This document shows positions 1 through 9,338 of a stretch of 64,000 nt of DNA, one piece after another; the stretch's first letter is position 1; each line of letters starts with the position of its first letter. Source of the DNA: Haloterrigena sp. KLK7 (lineage in GTDB: Archaea > Halobacteriota > Halobacteria > Halobacteriales > Natrialbaceae); contig NZ_CP149788.1 in NCBI RefSeq assembly GCF_037914945.1, forward strand, positions 186,001 through 250,000, in the 5' to 3' direction. The position numbers were made by a program, and so were the translations under genes. The notes below the pieces were generated by a model. The model did no database searches. It was not told where the DNA came from and saw nothing but the letters and a program-made list of their open reading frames with translations.

Positions 1-246
1 CGACTCGAGCCAGAGCCGACCTCGTTCCGTATGGAGCTACACCCGTTCACTGCAGATGAGGGCGCAGCGACCGATCGGCGCTGAGAGCTGCACGCCGTTC
101 GGTTCAGTGCCGACCGGTTTCGATATGGCGAACGGCGCATAGATTCGAGCTACCTGAGGGAACGGTGGTTTTATGCCTCGATGCGACACACTGTGCGTCA
201 ACATGCCACGTACTACGGATACACTGGCAGCAGCGACGTGGTTACG

Positions 247-3132
247 ATGATAACCGACAGCCCCTCAGACGGCGACGTCCCGATCGTGTCCGAGGACGCG
301 ATCGCCGATATCTACGTCGACGGGAACGATCACGAGGTCGCGACCGTCGCGGCGACCGACCTCGGCGACGATATCGAACGCGTCACCGGACGCCGGCCCG
401 CGGTTACCGGGTCGCTCGCCGACCTCTCAGAGACCGCCGTGATCGTCGGCACGATCGGTCGCTCCGAGGGCGTCGATCGATGCCTGGAGTCGAGCGACGT
501 CGACGTCGCGACGCTGACGGACCAGCGGGAGAGTTTCGTCATCGGAACGGTCGACGAACCGCTCCCGGGCCTCGAGTCGTGCGTGCTGATCGCTGGGAGC
601 GATCGCCGCGGGACGGCCTACGGGGCGTACGAGCTGTCGAAGCGAATCGGCGTCTCGCCGTGGTACTGGTGGGCCGACGTCCCGACGCCCGACCGGGACG
701 CTCTCTACATGACCGAGGGCGTAGAGCGGGAGGGTCCGCCATCGGTTCGGTACCGCGGCGTGTTCGTCAACGACGAGGACTTCGGATTCCGCGAGTGGGC
801 ACAGGAGACGCACGATCCGGCGACGGCGGACGGAATCGGGCCGAAGACCTACGAGCGACTGTTCGAACTGCTCTTGCGGCTCAGGGGGAACACGATCTGG
901 CCGGCGATGCACGACGGGACGAAGGCGTTCTACCGGTGCGACGGCAATCGCGAGGCCGCCGAGCGGTACGCCATCGTCGTCGGCACCTCCCACTGCGAGC
1001 CGATGCATCGGAACAACGTCGACGAGTGGGACTCGGAAGAAGACGGCGAGTGGAACTACGCGACCAACGCGGAGCGGATCCGCGAGTACTGGACTGACCG
1101 CGTCGACGAGGTCGCCGGCCACGAGAACCTGTTCACGGTCGGCATGCGCGGGATCCACGACTCGGGGATGCCCGGCGGCGACACGCTCACGGAACGCGTC
1201 GACCTGCTCCAGCGGGTGATCGACGATCAGCGCGAGATTCTCGAGGAACACCTCAAGCCGCCGGTCGAGACCGTCCCGCAGATTTTCTGTCCGTACAAGG
1301 AGACGCTCGACCTCTACCGGAACGGCCTCGAGGTGCCCGAGGACGTCTGCGTCGTCTGGCCCGACGACAACTTCGGCTACCTCCGGCGGCTGCCGACCGG
1401 CGAGGAGCGAGCGCGAGCCGGTGGCCACGGCGTCTACTACCACCTCTCGTACTGGGGGCGTCCGCACGACCACCAGTGGCTGTGTTCGATCCCGCCGGCA
1501 CTGATTCGCGAGGAACTGCACCGAGCCTATCGACACGGTGTCGACACGCTGTGGATGGCCAACGTCGGCGACCTCAAGCCGGCGGAAAAGGAGACGGAGT
1601 ACTTCTTCGAGCTGGCCTGGGACGTTGAGGGCGTCGCGGAGCGGTCGACGAGCGACTGGCTCACTGAGTGGGCCGCCCGCGAGTTCGGTCCCGCCCACGC
1701 GGACGACATCGCCGACGTGCTCGCGGCGTACTACCGACTCGCGCTCGCCCGCAAGCCGGAGCACGTGGGCTGGAACGCGGTGTACCCGAACACTGAGAAG
1801 AACGAACCGACGTTCAGCGCGGTCCACCACGGCGACGAGGCCCGGCGACGGCTCGAGGCCTACGAGCGAATCGACGAGACGGCCAGAGAGATCGGCGAGG
1901 CGCTACCCGAGGAGTCGCGAACGGCGTACTTCCACCTCGTCGAGTACCCGATCCGGTGTGCGCGGGCGATGAACGAGGGGGCCCTCGAGGCGATGCGGAG
2001 CCGGCTCTACGCGGGCCAGGGACGGACGAGCGCGGCGGAGTACGCAGAACGGTCGCGAGCGGCGCTCGAACGCATCGACGCGGCGACGGCGCGATACAAC
2101 GCCTCGTCGGACGGGAAGTGGCGCGGGATGATGTCAGCGAGCCCGCGTGATCTCCCGGTGTTCGACCAGCCGACGACCGCGCGCGTGACCGACGAGCAGG
2201 GGCCGACGCTGGACGTCACCGTCGAGGGGACGTCGGGCGTCGCCGGCACCGGGCCGCGAACCCGCCAGTTGCCGACGATCGTGCAGGGCGTCGATCGATC
2301 GCGGTTCGTCGATTGCTACAACCGCGGGACGGGCGAGATCGAGTGGACGGCGACGACTGACGACGACTGGATCGATCTTGAGCGAACGTCGGGGACGTTC
2401 GAGGGAGACGAGCGACTGTGGGTCGACTGGGACGCCGCGCCCGATTCGGCGACAACCGGCCACGTTCGGATTTCGGGCGCCGGCCGAGAACTCGAGGTCG
2501 CGGTGCCGATCCGACCGCGAGAGTTGCCGACCGCGAGCGAGACCGACGGCAGGTCCGAGTCGGGCGTCGAGCGAACGCCGGTCTTCGTCGAATCGAACGG
2601 TCGCGTCGCGATCGAGGCCGACCACCCGACGGCTATCAACCAGGCGGAGACGCGCTGGGAACCCGTCGACGGCCTCAGCCGAACGACCGGGACCGCGATG
2701 GTCGGGCGCCCGATCGATGGCCCCCGCGTCGACGGCGACGCCGACGCAGTTCGCGAGCGGGCGGCACGCCTCGAGTACGACTTCGAGGCCGGTGCCGGCG
2801 ACGTTCGCGTCGACGTCCAGCTGCTGCCGACCCACGCGCCGACCGAGTCGACGCCCCACCGGTACGCGATCGCGATCGACGACGCCGAGCCGACGGTCGT
2901 CGACTTCGACGCGAACGGCGGCGAGCACGACCCGCAGTGGCAGCGGAACGTGCTCCGCTCGAGCGTCCACTCGACGACGGGCCACGAACTCGAGCGGTCC
3001 GGTCGCCACACGCTGTCGCTGTACGCGATGGACCCGAGCGTCGTCGTCGATCGAGTGGTCGTCTACACCGACGGCGACGTCCGTCAATCGTATCTCGGGC
3101 CGCGGGAGACGCGGGATCGACGCCTCGAGTGA
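247..3132 (+). CDS. GH115 family alpha-glucuronidase
   Basis: The 961-residue product resembles glycoside hydrolase family 115, enzymes that remove (4-O-methyl)glucuronic acid side chains from xylan. The segment around residues 165-330 is characteristic (YRGVFVNDEDFGF, then RLRGNTIWPAMHDGTKAF, then GTSHCEPMHRNN), followed by the CPYKETLDLYRNGLEVPEDV and WPDDNFGYLRRLP stretches of the barrel. The C-terminal third is beta-rich and accessory-like. The frame is open from an ATG at 181, but the ATG at 247 leaves a normal family N-terminus and is preferred. No Tat or Sec signal is visible, so a cytoplasmic enzyme acting on imported oligosaccharides is inferred. It lies near uxuA and the KDG/KDPG genes, which would consume the released glucuronate. 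Confidence 0.88.
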   Translation: MITDSPSDGDVPIVSEDAIADIYVDGNDHEVATVAATDLGDDIERVTGRRPAVTGSLADLSETAVIVGTIGRSEGVDRCLESSDVDVATLTDQRESFVIGTVDEPLPGLESCVLIAGSDRRGTAYGAYELSKRIGVSPWYWWADVPTPDRDALYMTEGVEREGPPSVRYRGVFVNDEDFGFREWAQETHDPATADGIGPKTYERLFELLLRLRGNTIWPAMHDGTKAFYRCDGNREAAERYAIVVGTSHCEPMHRNNVDEWDSEEDGEWNYATNAERIREYWTDRVDEVAGHENLFTVGMRGIHDSGMPGGDTLTERVDLLQRVIDDQREILEEHLKPPVETVPQIFCPYKETLDLYRNGLEVPEDVCVVWPDDNFGYLRRLPTGEERARAGGHGVYYHLSYWGRPHDHQWLCSIPPALIREELHRAYRHGVDTLWMANVGDLKPAEKETEYFFELAWDVEGVAERSTSDWLTEWAAREFGPAHADDIADVLAAYYRLALARKPEHVGWNAVYPNTEKNEPTFSAVHHGDEARRRLEAYERIDETAREIGEALPEESRTAYFHLVEYPIRCARAMNEGALEAMRSRLYAGQGRTSAAEYAERSRAALERIDAATARYNASSDGKWRGMMSASPRDLPVFDQPTTARVTDEQGPTLDVTVEGTSGVAGTGPRTRQLPTIVQGVDRSRFVDCYNRGTGEIEWTATTDDDWIDLERTSGTFEGDERLWVDWDAAPDSATTGHVRISGAGRELEVAVPIRPRELPTASETDGRSESGVERTPVFVESNGRVAIEADHPTAINQAETRWEPVDGLSRTTGTAMVGRPIDGPRVDGDADAVRERAARLEYDFEAGAGDVRVDVQLLPTHAPTESTPHRYAIAIDDAEPTVVDFDANGGEHDPQWQRNVLRSSVHSTTGHELERSGRHTLSLYAMDPSVVVDRVVVYTDGDVRQSYLGPRETRDRRLE

Positions 3133-3706
3133 TGGCTGTGATATCGACGGAATCTCGTATACCGAAGCAGAGAAACGGGCGAGGATCCCGTACTCGGGAC
3201 CGTCGATGTACCATGCTGGCTACTCGATGACCGCGCACCGGAATGAACTGTCCGGCGCTATCGGACACGTTCGGGCAATAGTAGCACGGAATCGGTTCGG
3301 GAGAGAGATACCGGCACAGTATTTTACAGCCATACGCTCGTATTTATAGAGCGAAAACGGTCGGTCCCGCTTCGCCGAAACGCGATCGAAACCGGGGAGT
3401 CAGGCTCTCCGTATCGCGACCGAACGCCGTGTCGGGATCCGCTGATTGTCGGTCGCGAAAGCTCGCTGTGAGAAACCCGTCCGGTGAAGTCGGACGGACA
3501 ATTCGGATAAGCGGTACGATCACTCGCGCATGAATACTGAAAACCACTCACGTGCTATGTTAACCCATACTTTCCGGGATTCACTCTATAACTGATCGTC
3601 CGCTGCTGCCGAACGAATACACCAGTATCTCGAACGGATTGTAATAAACATTATTGACCGGTCGTTAACAAAACATATAAATATAATTAGCTATTGGTAA
3701 TCCTGT
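3133..3706. other. Intergenic region with promoter of the beta-helix gene
   Basis: No convincing gene is seen in these 574 bases. Short open frames are low in acidic residues and look like noise. The last 60 bases are AT-rich and hold the promoter of the next gene, preceded by a short GACCGGTC palindrome near 3656. Confidence 0.6.
3676..3686 (+). promoter_or_regulatory. TATA-like box of the beta-helix/LamG gene
   Basis: The AT tract TATAAATATAA is centred about 26 nt before the ATG at 3707. That is the spacing expected for a leaderless haloarchaeal transcript, and it supports the chosen start. Confidence 0.65.
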
Positions 3707-6001
3707 ATGTCAGAGGACGATTCATTTGAACGAGTGGGGGAGAACCAATCACCATCGTCGGATCTGACGTTGACGAGACGCAATGCGATGTCATTGCTCG
3801 GAATCGGTGGCCTCGCGGGCAGCGCGGCCGGCTCCTCGAGCGCGAGTCACTCTAGTGGAAGCGGCAAGGCCGCCCGTGACGCGGATGTGATCGTCTGGAA
3901 AGACGACGAGGGAGTCTACCACGCCGATAGTGCAGACGGGCACGTAGCGAGCAGCGAGGACTTCATCGGCGTGACGCAGGCTGCCGTCGACAGCCTCACG
4001 GACGATCGAGACTGGAAGGAAAAGGTCGTGATCGCCTCGCCCGGCGAGGTCACGCAGACCGACGGAACGGGCATCGAGATCCCCAGCTACACGATTTTCG
4101 ACGTCCCAGCACCCATCAATCTCCCCGAGGACAGCAGCCTGACCCTCGTGGAGGCATCTGATGCCGAACACATCGAGATCCCGAATTTCACCCTCCACGG
4201 GCCGGCGGACTACGGAATCCTCTTGCACAGCGTCACGGACGTGGTCCTCGGTAACATCAGGTTACACATGCCAACCGGGGAGGGCGTCCGCATCGACAAC
4301 GAGAGCGACTCGGAGGACCGCTCTACGGATATACAGGTCGATCGCGTCTACGGGGTGGGAACGGATTATCACCTCTTCGAGACGGCCGCCGTCGACCGTA
4401 TCCAGATCAACCAGGTGCTCGCGAAGAACGTCGGGGGCTGTGCCGTGTTGCTCAACGACTCCTCGGACGCGACCATCGGTGATATCATCGAGTACAGCCC
4501 GGACATCCCCGACGACTGGAAGTACGCGACGTTCCGGACCACGTTTCAGGACGGACGGGTCACGGCAGACAACATCGTGAGCCACCAGGCCGGACGCGGT
4601 CTGCATATCCACAGGGGGTCCGGCGAAATCGTCATCAACAACGTGTACATCGAGGGCGCCAGAAACAAGGGCGCGGTCATCAACGCCCCGCCCAACACCA
4701 TCCTCAACGGCGGGATCATCAAGAACTGCCAGGGCGAAGCCGTCGATCTGTACAGCACCACAGATCCGAAACTAACGCCGGAGCGACGAGCCGAGGGGGT
4801 GAAGATCACCAACATGCGGATCTACGACGACCGGCCCGAAGGCGAACGGACGCAGACCGAAGCGATCGACGAGGGCGGGAATGCCCTGAACAACCAGTTC
4901 GTCGATAATGACCTCCGCGACGGCGGAACGGACGCAATCATCAACACTGCCTCGCCCACGACGGTGGTCCGGGACAACGTCGGAGCGGGGGTCGCCCAGG
5001 GGATGGTGACGCTCTCGTCGGGGTCAGATCCGGCGGCGCGCGTTGAAAGCGTCGACGACCATCCCGACGTCACGCTGGATCTGCGGTCAAAGACGTTTGA
5101 GGGACCGTCGTCGGCATTCCAGTACGACCACCACTTCGAATGGACGGGCGGCCAGTGGGACCTCGTCTTCGAGTGGGTGACCGACCCCGGCGAGAGTCTC
5201 ACTGTCGACTACATCGTCGACCGGCCACAGGCCAACATCGGGCGCTACCCGCAGGACCCCGGGAAAGATTACGTTAGTGACATTGGCACCGAGGACGTGC
5301 CTGCCACTGATCTGCCAGTCACCGATGGTTTGAAGATGCACTTAGACGCCACCACGCTCGACTACCTCAGCGACGGGGACACCATCGAGACGTGGCCGGA
5401 CCGCTCGGAGGCGGGCAACTATGCCTATCAGGACTCGGCAGAAAACCGACCCACCTACTCTCCCGACGCTATGAACGGCGATCCGGTAGTCCAGTTCTCT
5501 CACACCGACGAAACGCGGCTGGCGCTCTACGATGAAATGGCTACTGTCGGCAGCACCACGTTTATCGCCGTCGGTCAGTTTACTGGCGGCCTTGACAACG
5601 GAGAATATATCGTTGGACAAGATAAGGGTCTTGGAGTGGAGGGCGCTCGATACCGCATTGCGAACTACGGTAACTGGGACGGGACAGACGAATTCACTTG
5701 GCGCGTCGGCACTGGCAACGTAGAGTTCGGTACTCCGGACACCGAGCCCCACGTCTTCGTCGAAGACTCCTCGATGAACGTGTATCTCGACGGTGAAAAA
5801 GCACCAGATATGAAGGAGGAGAACACGGCAACCGATAAATACCCGACTGACTTATCGCTCGGGTCTAAGGGGCGAGGCAGAGGATTCTGGGATGGCAATC
5901 TCGCAGAGGTTCTCGTGTTCGATCGTGAACTGTCCGAAGACGAGATCAGCCAGATCCACCAATACCTGGCCAACAAGTACGACTCGGTCAGTCTCAGCTG
6001 A
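3707..6001 (+). CDS. Tat-exported beta-helix protein with C-terminal LamG-like domain
   Basis: This 764-residue protein starts with an acidic stretch and a twin-arginine signal (TRRNAMSLLGIGGLAGSAAG, about residues 24-43), so export in the folded state is expected. Residues about 120-430 show the short hydrophobic/Asn-rich turns of a right-handed parallel beta-helix (for example IQINQVLAKNVGG and IVINNVYIEGARN), the fold of pectate-lyase-like and related polysaccharide-active proteins. The C-terminal 230 residues, from DGLKMHLDATTLDYL to the end, look like a concanavalin/LamG carbohydrate-binding domain. No catalytic residues could be assigned. Between a GH115 gene and uxuA, a role in binding or cutting plant polysaccharide is inferred. 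Confidence 0.75.
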   Translation: MSEDDSFERVGENQSPSSDLTLTRRNAMSLLGIGGLAGSAAGSSSASHSSGSGKAARDADVIVWKDDEGVYHADSADGHVASSEDFIGVTQAAVDSLTDDRDWKEKVVIASPGEVTQTDGTGIEIPSYTIFDVPAPINLPEDSSLTLVEASDAEHIEIPNFTLHGPADYGILLHSVTDVVLGNIRLHMPTGEGVRIDNESDSEDRSTDIQVDRVYGVGTDYHLFETAAVDRIQINQVLAKNVGGCAVLLNDSSDATIGDIIEYSPDIPDDWKYATFRTTFQDGRVTADNIVSHQAGRGLHIHRGSGEIVINNVYIEGARNKGAVINAPPNTILNGGIIKNCQGEAVDLYSTTDPKLTPERRAEGVKITNMRIYDDRPEGERTQTEAIDEGGNALNNQFVDNDLRDGGTDAIINTASPTTVVRDNVGAGVAQGMVTLSSGSDPAARVESVDDHPDVTLDLRSKTFEGPSSAFQYDHHFEWTGGQWDLVFEWVTDPGESLTVDYIVDRPQANIGRYPQDPGKDYVSDIGTEDVPATDLPVTDGLKMHLDATTLDYLSDGDTIETWPDRSEAGNYAYQDSAENRPTYSPDAMNGDPVVQFSHTDETRLALYDEMATVGSTTFIAVGQFTGGLDNGEYIVGQDKGLGVEGARYRIANYGNWDGTDEFTWRVGTGNVEFGTPDTEPHVFVEDSSMNVYLDGEKAPDMKEENTATDKYPTDLSLGSKGRGRGFWDGNLAEVLVFDRELSEDEISQIHQYLANKYDSVSLS

Positions 6002-6209
6002 TCGCGTTCAGATGCGATAGAGCGATCTGTTTGGTTTTCCGTCGTCGGAAAGACGGGTTACTCCAGATATCCCGACACCGAGGCTCGATCGCAGGTACCG
6101 TGGCTACCGAGTGGATCCGGGTTGACGGTGATGACTGTCTCGTTGGTCGGCAACACGAGAGGCTTTCGTGTGACCTCACCGAACTACGAGAAACCCGCCC
6201 GTCTGCGAA

Positions 6210-7253
6210 CTACGAGGAGCCAGTCTGAACGGTATCGACGACACCGCGGAGATAGCCGACGGTGTACCCTCGGCTGCGGTGTCGCCAATCGGTGTCGCCC
6301 GTCATTTCGGGGACGTGATCCGGGATCACGACGCCGTCGTAGCCGATCTCGTCGAGCGTTTCGACGACCTCGATCGTGTCGAAGTTCCCCTCGTCGACGA
6401 ACGTCTCGTGGAACCGCGGGACGGTGCCGACGACGTCGCGGAAGTGGATGAAGCCGATCTGATCGCGCTCACTGAACGTCCGGAGGACGTCGGTGACGTC
6501 CTCGCCCATCTGCGAGAAGCATCCGAGACAGAGCTTCAAGCTGTGGTTGTCGCTCGGGACGAGCCCCATCGCCTTCTCGAAGTTCTCCACGCTCCGACAG
6601 AGTCGCGGGATCCCGCACATCGACTCGATAACCGGCGGATCGACCGGGTGCAACGCCAGCTCGACGCCGGCCTCTTCGGCGACCGGCAGCACCCGCTCGA
6701 GGAAGGCCTCGTAGTTGTCCCAGAACTCGGCTTCGGTGTACTCGCGCTCGAGGCCCGGCGCGAGTTCGTCGGGATCGTCGACCTCCTCGTAGTCGAACGC
6801 CGTTCCCTGCGCACCGCCGCGGAGGTCGGCCGTACCGGTCCGCATCGGCACGACACCCCGCGGGTTCCACTGGTACCCGAGAATCGGGATGTCCGCTTCG
6901 CCGAGGTTCCGAACGAGCGTCGTGATCTGCTCGAGCGCCTCGTCCGCTCCCTCGCGGTCGAACATGATGTCGCCGTACAGCGAGTACGGCAGCGACTGGA
7001 TCCCAGTCAGGGTGAGACCGGCTTCCTCGACGCGGTCTCTGGCCGCCTCGAGGTCCGCGACCGAGGGGATCGCGTCGCGTCCGACCGCGAGCGTGGCATC
7101 CGCGTCGCGGTCGTTGAACTCGTCGGGTTCCTCGTCGACGTCCGCGTGATCAACGAAGATGTCCGTCGCGCCGAGCTGGCGAATGTACTTGAGCCGCGGG
7201 TTCGAAAGGGATCGGGTGCGAACGCCGACCCTGATCGTCGTGTCGGTAGTCAT
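6210..7253 (-). CDS. uxuA: Mannonate dehydratase
   Basis: The 347-residue protein is a TIM-barrel of the xylose-isomerase-like superfamily and matches mannonate dehydratase (EC 4.2.1.8), which converts D-mannonate to 2-keto-3-deoxygluconate. Visible signatures are IPILGYQWNPRGVVPMRTGT, the LALHPVDPPV motif carrying a metal-ligand His, the LKLCLGCFSQMG Cys segment and the GFIHFRDVVGT His motif, all in family order. The product feeds the KDG kinase at 14471. The gene runs convergent to the beta-helix gene. No isomerase or fructuronate reductase partner lies next to it, so the route into mannonate is not complete here. Confidence 0.88.
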   Translation of the reverse strand: MTTDTTIRVGVRTRSLSNPRLKYIRQLGATDIFVDHADVDEEPDEFNDRDADATLAVGRDAIPSVADLEAARDRVEEAGLTLTGIQSLPYSLYGDIMFDREGADEALEQITTLVRNLGEADIPILGYQWNPRGVVPMRTGTADLRGGAQGTAFDYEEVDDPDELAPGLEREYTEAEFWDNYEAFLERVLPVAEEAGVELALHPVDPPVIESMCGIPRLCRSVENFEKAMGLVPSDNHSLKLCLGCFSQMGEDVTDVLRTFSERDQIGFIHFRDVVGTVPRFHETFVDEGNFDTIEVVETLDEIGYDGVVIPDHVPEMTGDTDWRHRSRGYTVGYLRGVVDTVQTGSS

Positions 7254-7367
7254 ATGGTACGTATTGACGTAGCCCTATCTCCACGGCGACGGAGTATCGT
7301 TCTTACGGAATAGTACTCAATGCTCGCCATTCTCGGGCTCTCACTGGCCACTCACGGCTTGACATCC

Positions 7368-7442
7368 TCCTCCGGCTGAAGCCGGAGGAATCCCGAGTCA
7401 AGCGAATCAAAGATTCGCGTCCCTCGCAAATCTCCGATTTGC
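7368..7442 (-). ncRNA. Probable TnpB guide RNA (omega RNA/reRNA) end with three hairpins
   Basis: Just beyond the tnpB stop, on the same strand, lie three perfect stem-loops. The first has a 7-bp stem with 3-nt loop (7426-7442), the second a 7-bp stem with 3-nt loop (7402-7418), and the third a 9-bp stem with 4-nt loop (7368-7389). IS200/IS605-type elements make an RNA from this right-end region that guides TnpB. The last hairpin is followed on the minus strand by GGATGTCAA, which probably marks the element's end, so the guide would be read from about 7358 downward. Structure is seen directly; RNA expression is inferred. Confidence 0.65.
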
Positions 7443-7528
7443 TTAGCGTTGGGATATTAGGGTTTGCAGTCTCCCTGTTTTCTCGTTTTGAACGTCCCGC
7501 TCTCGCGGTCGAACAGGAAGACTCCGGG

Positions 7529-8728
7529 CTATGCCAACCAGCCGTTACTCATATCCCCGGTCGGGGGACTTTGAGTTATCTTTCGTCGGATATTCACCGC
7601 ACCGTTCACATCTGCGTTTATCGTCGTTTCGCACGACGAACAGACGTACAACCCACGCTCCACGCGGTTGCTGTCACGAACCTGCCCGCAACACGAACAC
7701 GTCTTGCTGGTGTTTTCCCCGTCTACTCGGTCAACGAGGATACCGTGTTCCTCCGCCTTGTATTCAAGTAGACGGGAGAATCGGTCGAACTCCCATCCGT
7801 GGAGTTTCTTGTTCCCCGACTGGCCCCAGTTCCGCGAGTCGCCGTTCTCGTCTTCGCGGATGTCGCTGAGGTCGCCAACCGCTATCTTCTCCACGCCTTC
7901 TTCGACACATCTCTCAACGATGTGTTTCGAGAGCGTGTGGAGGAAGTGGTCTTTGCGTCGGGAGAGTTTCCGGCGAGCCTTCAGCGCACGCTTCGACGGC
8001 CCGTTCTCGCCTTCGGTCTGGTACTCCTCACGGGTGAAGTAGTGTTTGTCCTCTTTCAGTACGTTCCCCGGATACAACTCACTCGCTCCCTCTTCGTAGT
8101 CGATAGCGAGGTAGTTGCCGATACCGAGGTCGATACCAGCCGTGTTGTCGCCGGGTGCATCCTCGACAGGAATCTCTTTCTTGCAGACGAGGTGCAGTTC
8201 CCACTCGTCGCCGTTCCAGACGGCACGTACCTGCTGGATGTTCTCGACTTCTACGTCAGGACGCGTTTCATACTCAGCGAGGATGAAGTCCGACCATCCG
8301 TCTTTCAGATTCCAGCCTTTCGAGAGACGAACACGGTTGTGCTTGTCGTCGTGTTTGATGCCTTCCTGCTTCCACGTCACGGTGGAGCGCGGGTGGTCGT
8401 CGCCACGCTTTCGGTAGCCCGGTGGATTGTTGCCCTCGTCGGAGTTGTACCAGCCGGTGAACGCCTCAGCAAGTTCTTCGAGAACTCGCTGACTTGACTG
8501 AGAATGCAGGTCACTGTAGCGTTCGTGGTCTTTCAACTCCGATTTGAGCTCGGCTTCGTCGGGTATCTTACCGTCTTCGTCCCACCGTTGTTGGACGTAG
8601 TAGTGTCCGACGTTCCACAGTTTGGATGCGGAGAACCCGCACTGGTTGAGATCGTCACGAACCTGACTATGGTTCGTGATGCGTGCGACGTAGGTGCGGG
8701 TCGTCTTTGAGTATCCGGCTCCATCTAC
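7529..8728 (-). CDS. tnpB: TnpB, RNA-guided nuclease of an IS1341/IS605-type element (5' end damaged)
   Basis: The protein shows the RuvC-like TnpB core: GIDLGIGNYLAIDY (first Asp), EKIAVGDLSDI (Glu), the zinc ribbon CSCCGQ...CSSC and the NADVNGAVNI Asp. All catalytic residues are present. Conserved N-terminal sequence (TYVARITNHS, SASKLWNVG) is readable in frame up to a TAG at 8729-8731, but the only in-frame starts are a TTG at 8536 and CTG codons. An ATG at 8724 is out of frame by one base, as if one nucleotide was lost within the first four codons. The protein is therefore either truncated (335 residues from 8536), started at a rare codon, or dead. No tnpA accompanies it, as in IS1341-type elements. 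Confidence 0.85.
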   Translation of the reverse strand, partial: VDGAGYSKTTRTYVARITNHSQVRDDLNQCGFSASKLWNVGHYYVQQRWDEDGKIPDEAELKSELKDHERYSDLHSQSSQRVLEELAEAFTGWYNSDEGNNPPGYRKRGDDHPRSTVTWKQEGIKHDDKHNRVRLSKGWNLKDGWSDFILAEYETRPDVEVENIQQVRAVWNGDEWELHLVCKKEIPVEDAPGDNTAGIDLGIGNYLAIDYEEGASELYPGNVLKEDKHYFTREEYQTEGENGPSKRALKARRKLSRRKDHFLHTLSKHIVERCVEEGVEKIAVGDLSDIREDENGDSRNWGQSGNKKLHGWEFDRFSRLLEYKAEEHGILVDRVDGENTSKTCSCCGQVRDSNRVERGLYVCSSCETTINADVNGAVNIRRKITQSPPTGDMSNGWLA

Positions 8729-8823
8729 CTAGAGTATCACTTTCAGATACTGTTTCTGGTACAGAGAGATTCGGTATCGATCGGGCGGGATCGACCATCT
8801 ATCAGTAGGACCACCAAGCCGAT

Positions 8824-9036
8824 TTGCAGCCGATAGTTGGGAACCGGCCGGATCACGTTGCGCTCGACGAGACGGTGATATCTGTTATCCGCGTTTTTCG
8901 TCGATTCAGCACCGTGGCTCGAAACTACGCTTCACGACCGTGGACTCCGATTTCGATACGAAAACATGGAACTCAGGACGCTATCGAACGTCTCTTTCAG
9001 GAGACAAAACGACGCACCTCTCAGTGTCAGGGATAA
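8824..9036 (+). pseudogene. Relic of an IS6/IS240-type transposase
   Basis: A short frame contains NRPDHVALDETVI near its start and KHGTQDAIERLFQETKRRTSQ near its end. In haloarchaeal IS6-family (DDE) transposases both motifs occur, the first around the first catalytic Asp and the second around the last Glu, separated by about 90 residues. Here only about 35 unrelated residues lie between them. The gene has lost its middle and both ends and carries frameshifts; neighbouring frames keep bits of the FRYEKHG segment. It cannot be functional. Confidence 0.6.
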
Positions 9037-9338
9037 CCGATCGACGTCCGAGGAAACGTCAACAAATCAGTAAAATTTTGGTATCGAGGAGTCCTCCGTC
9101 CGTCGTTCACCCGGATCTACTCCATCCATTTGTCATTATAAATAAATGATTCATGAGAGAACCCAAAGATTCGGCAGCAAACACCAATAGTCGGTAGCGA
9201 TCATTAACGTTCACACGTGATGAAAGTCTGGTAAAATATTAATATAGTAAAGATAGTCACGATGGGATGAGTGCGGTTCCACGACTGTGCGTTCAGTGAA
9301 CACCGGCCGTGGGCTGCCCTAGCGATCATACTATCATC
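9037..9338. other. AT-rich leader region of the GH2 gene
   Basis: About 300 bases without a gene. An AT-rich box (AATATTAATATAG, near 9234-9246) lies about 95 bases before the GH2 start and is the best promoter candidate, which would give a leader of about 70 nt. Confidence 0.45.

Noticed and set aside
427-1830. Long minus-strand open frame inside the GH115 gene
   Set aside because: It is the antisense shadow of GC-rich coding DNA; the plus-strand protein has family motifs throughout.
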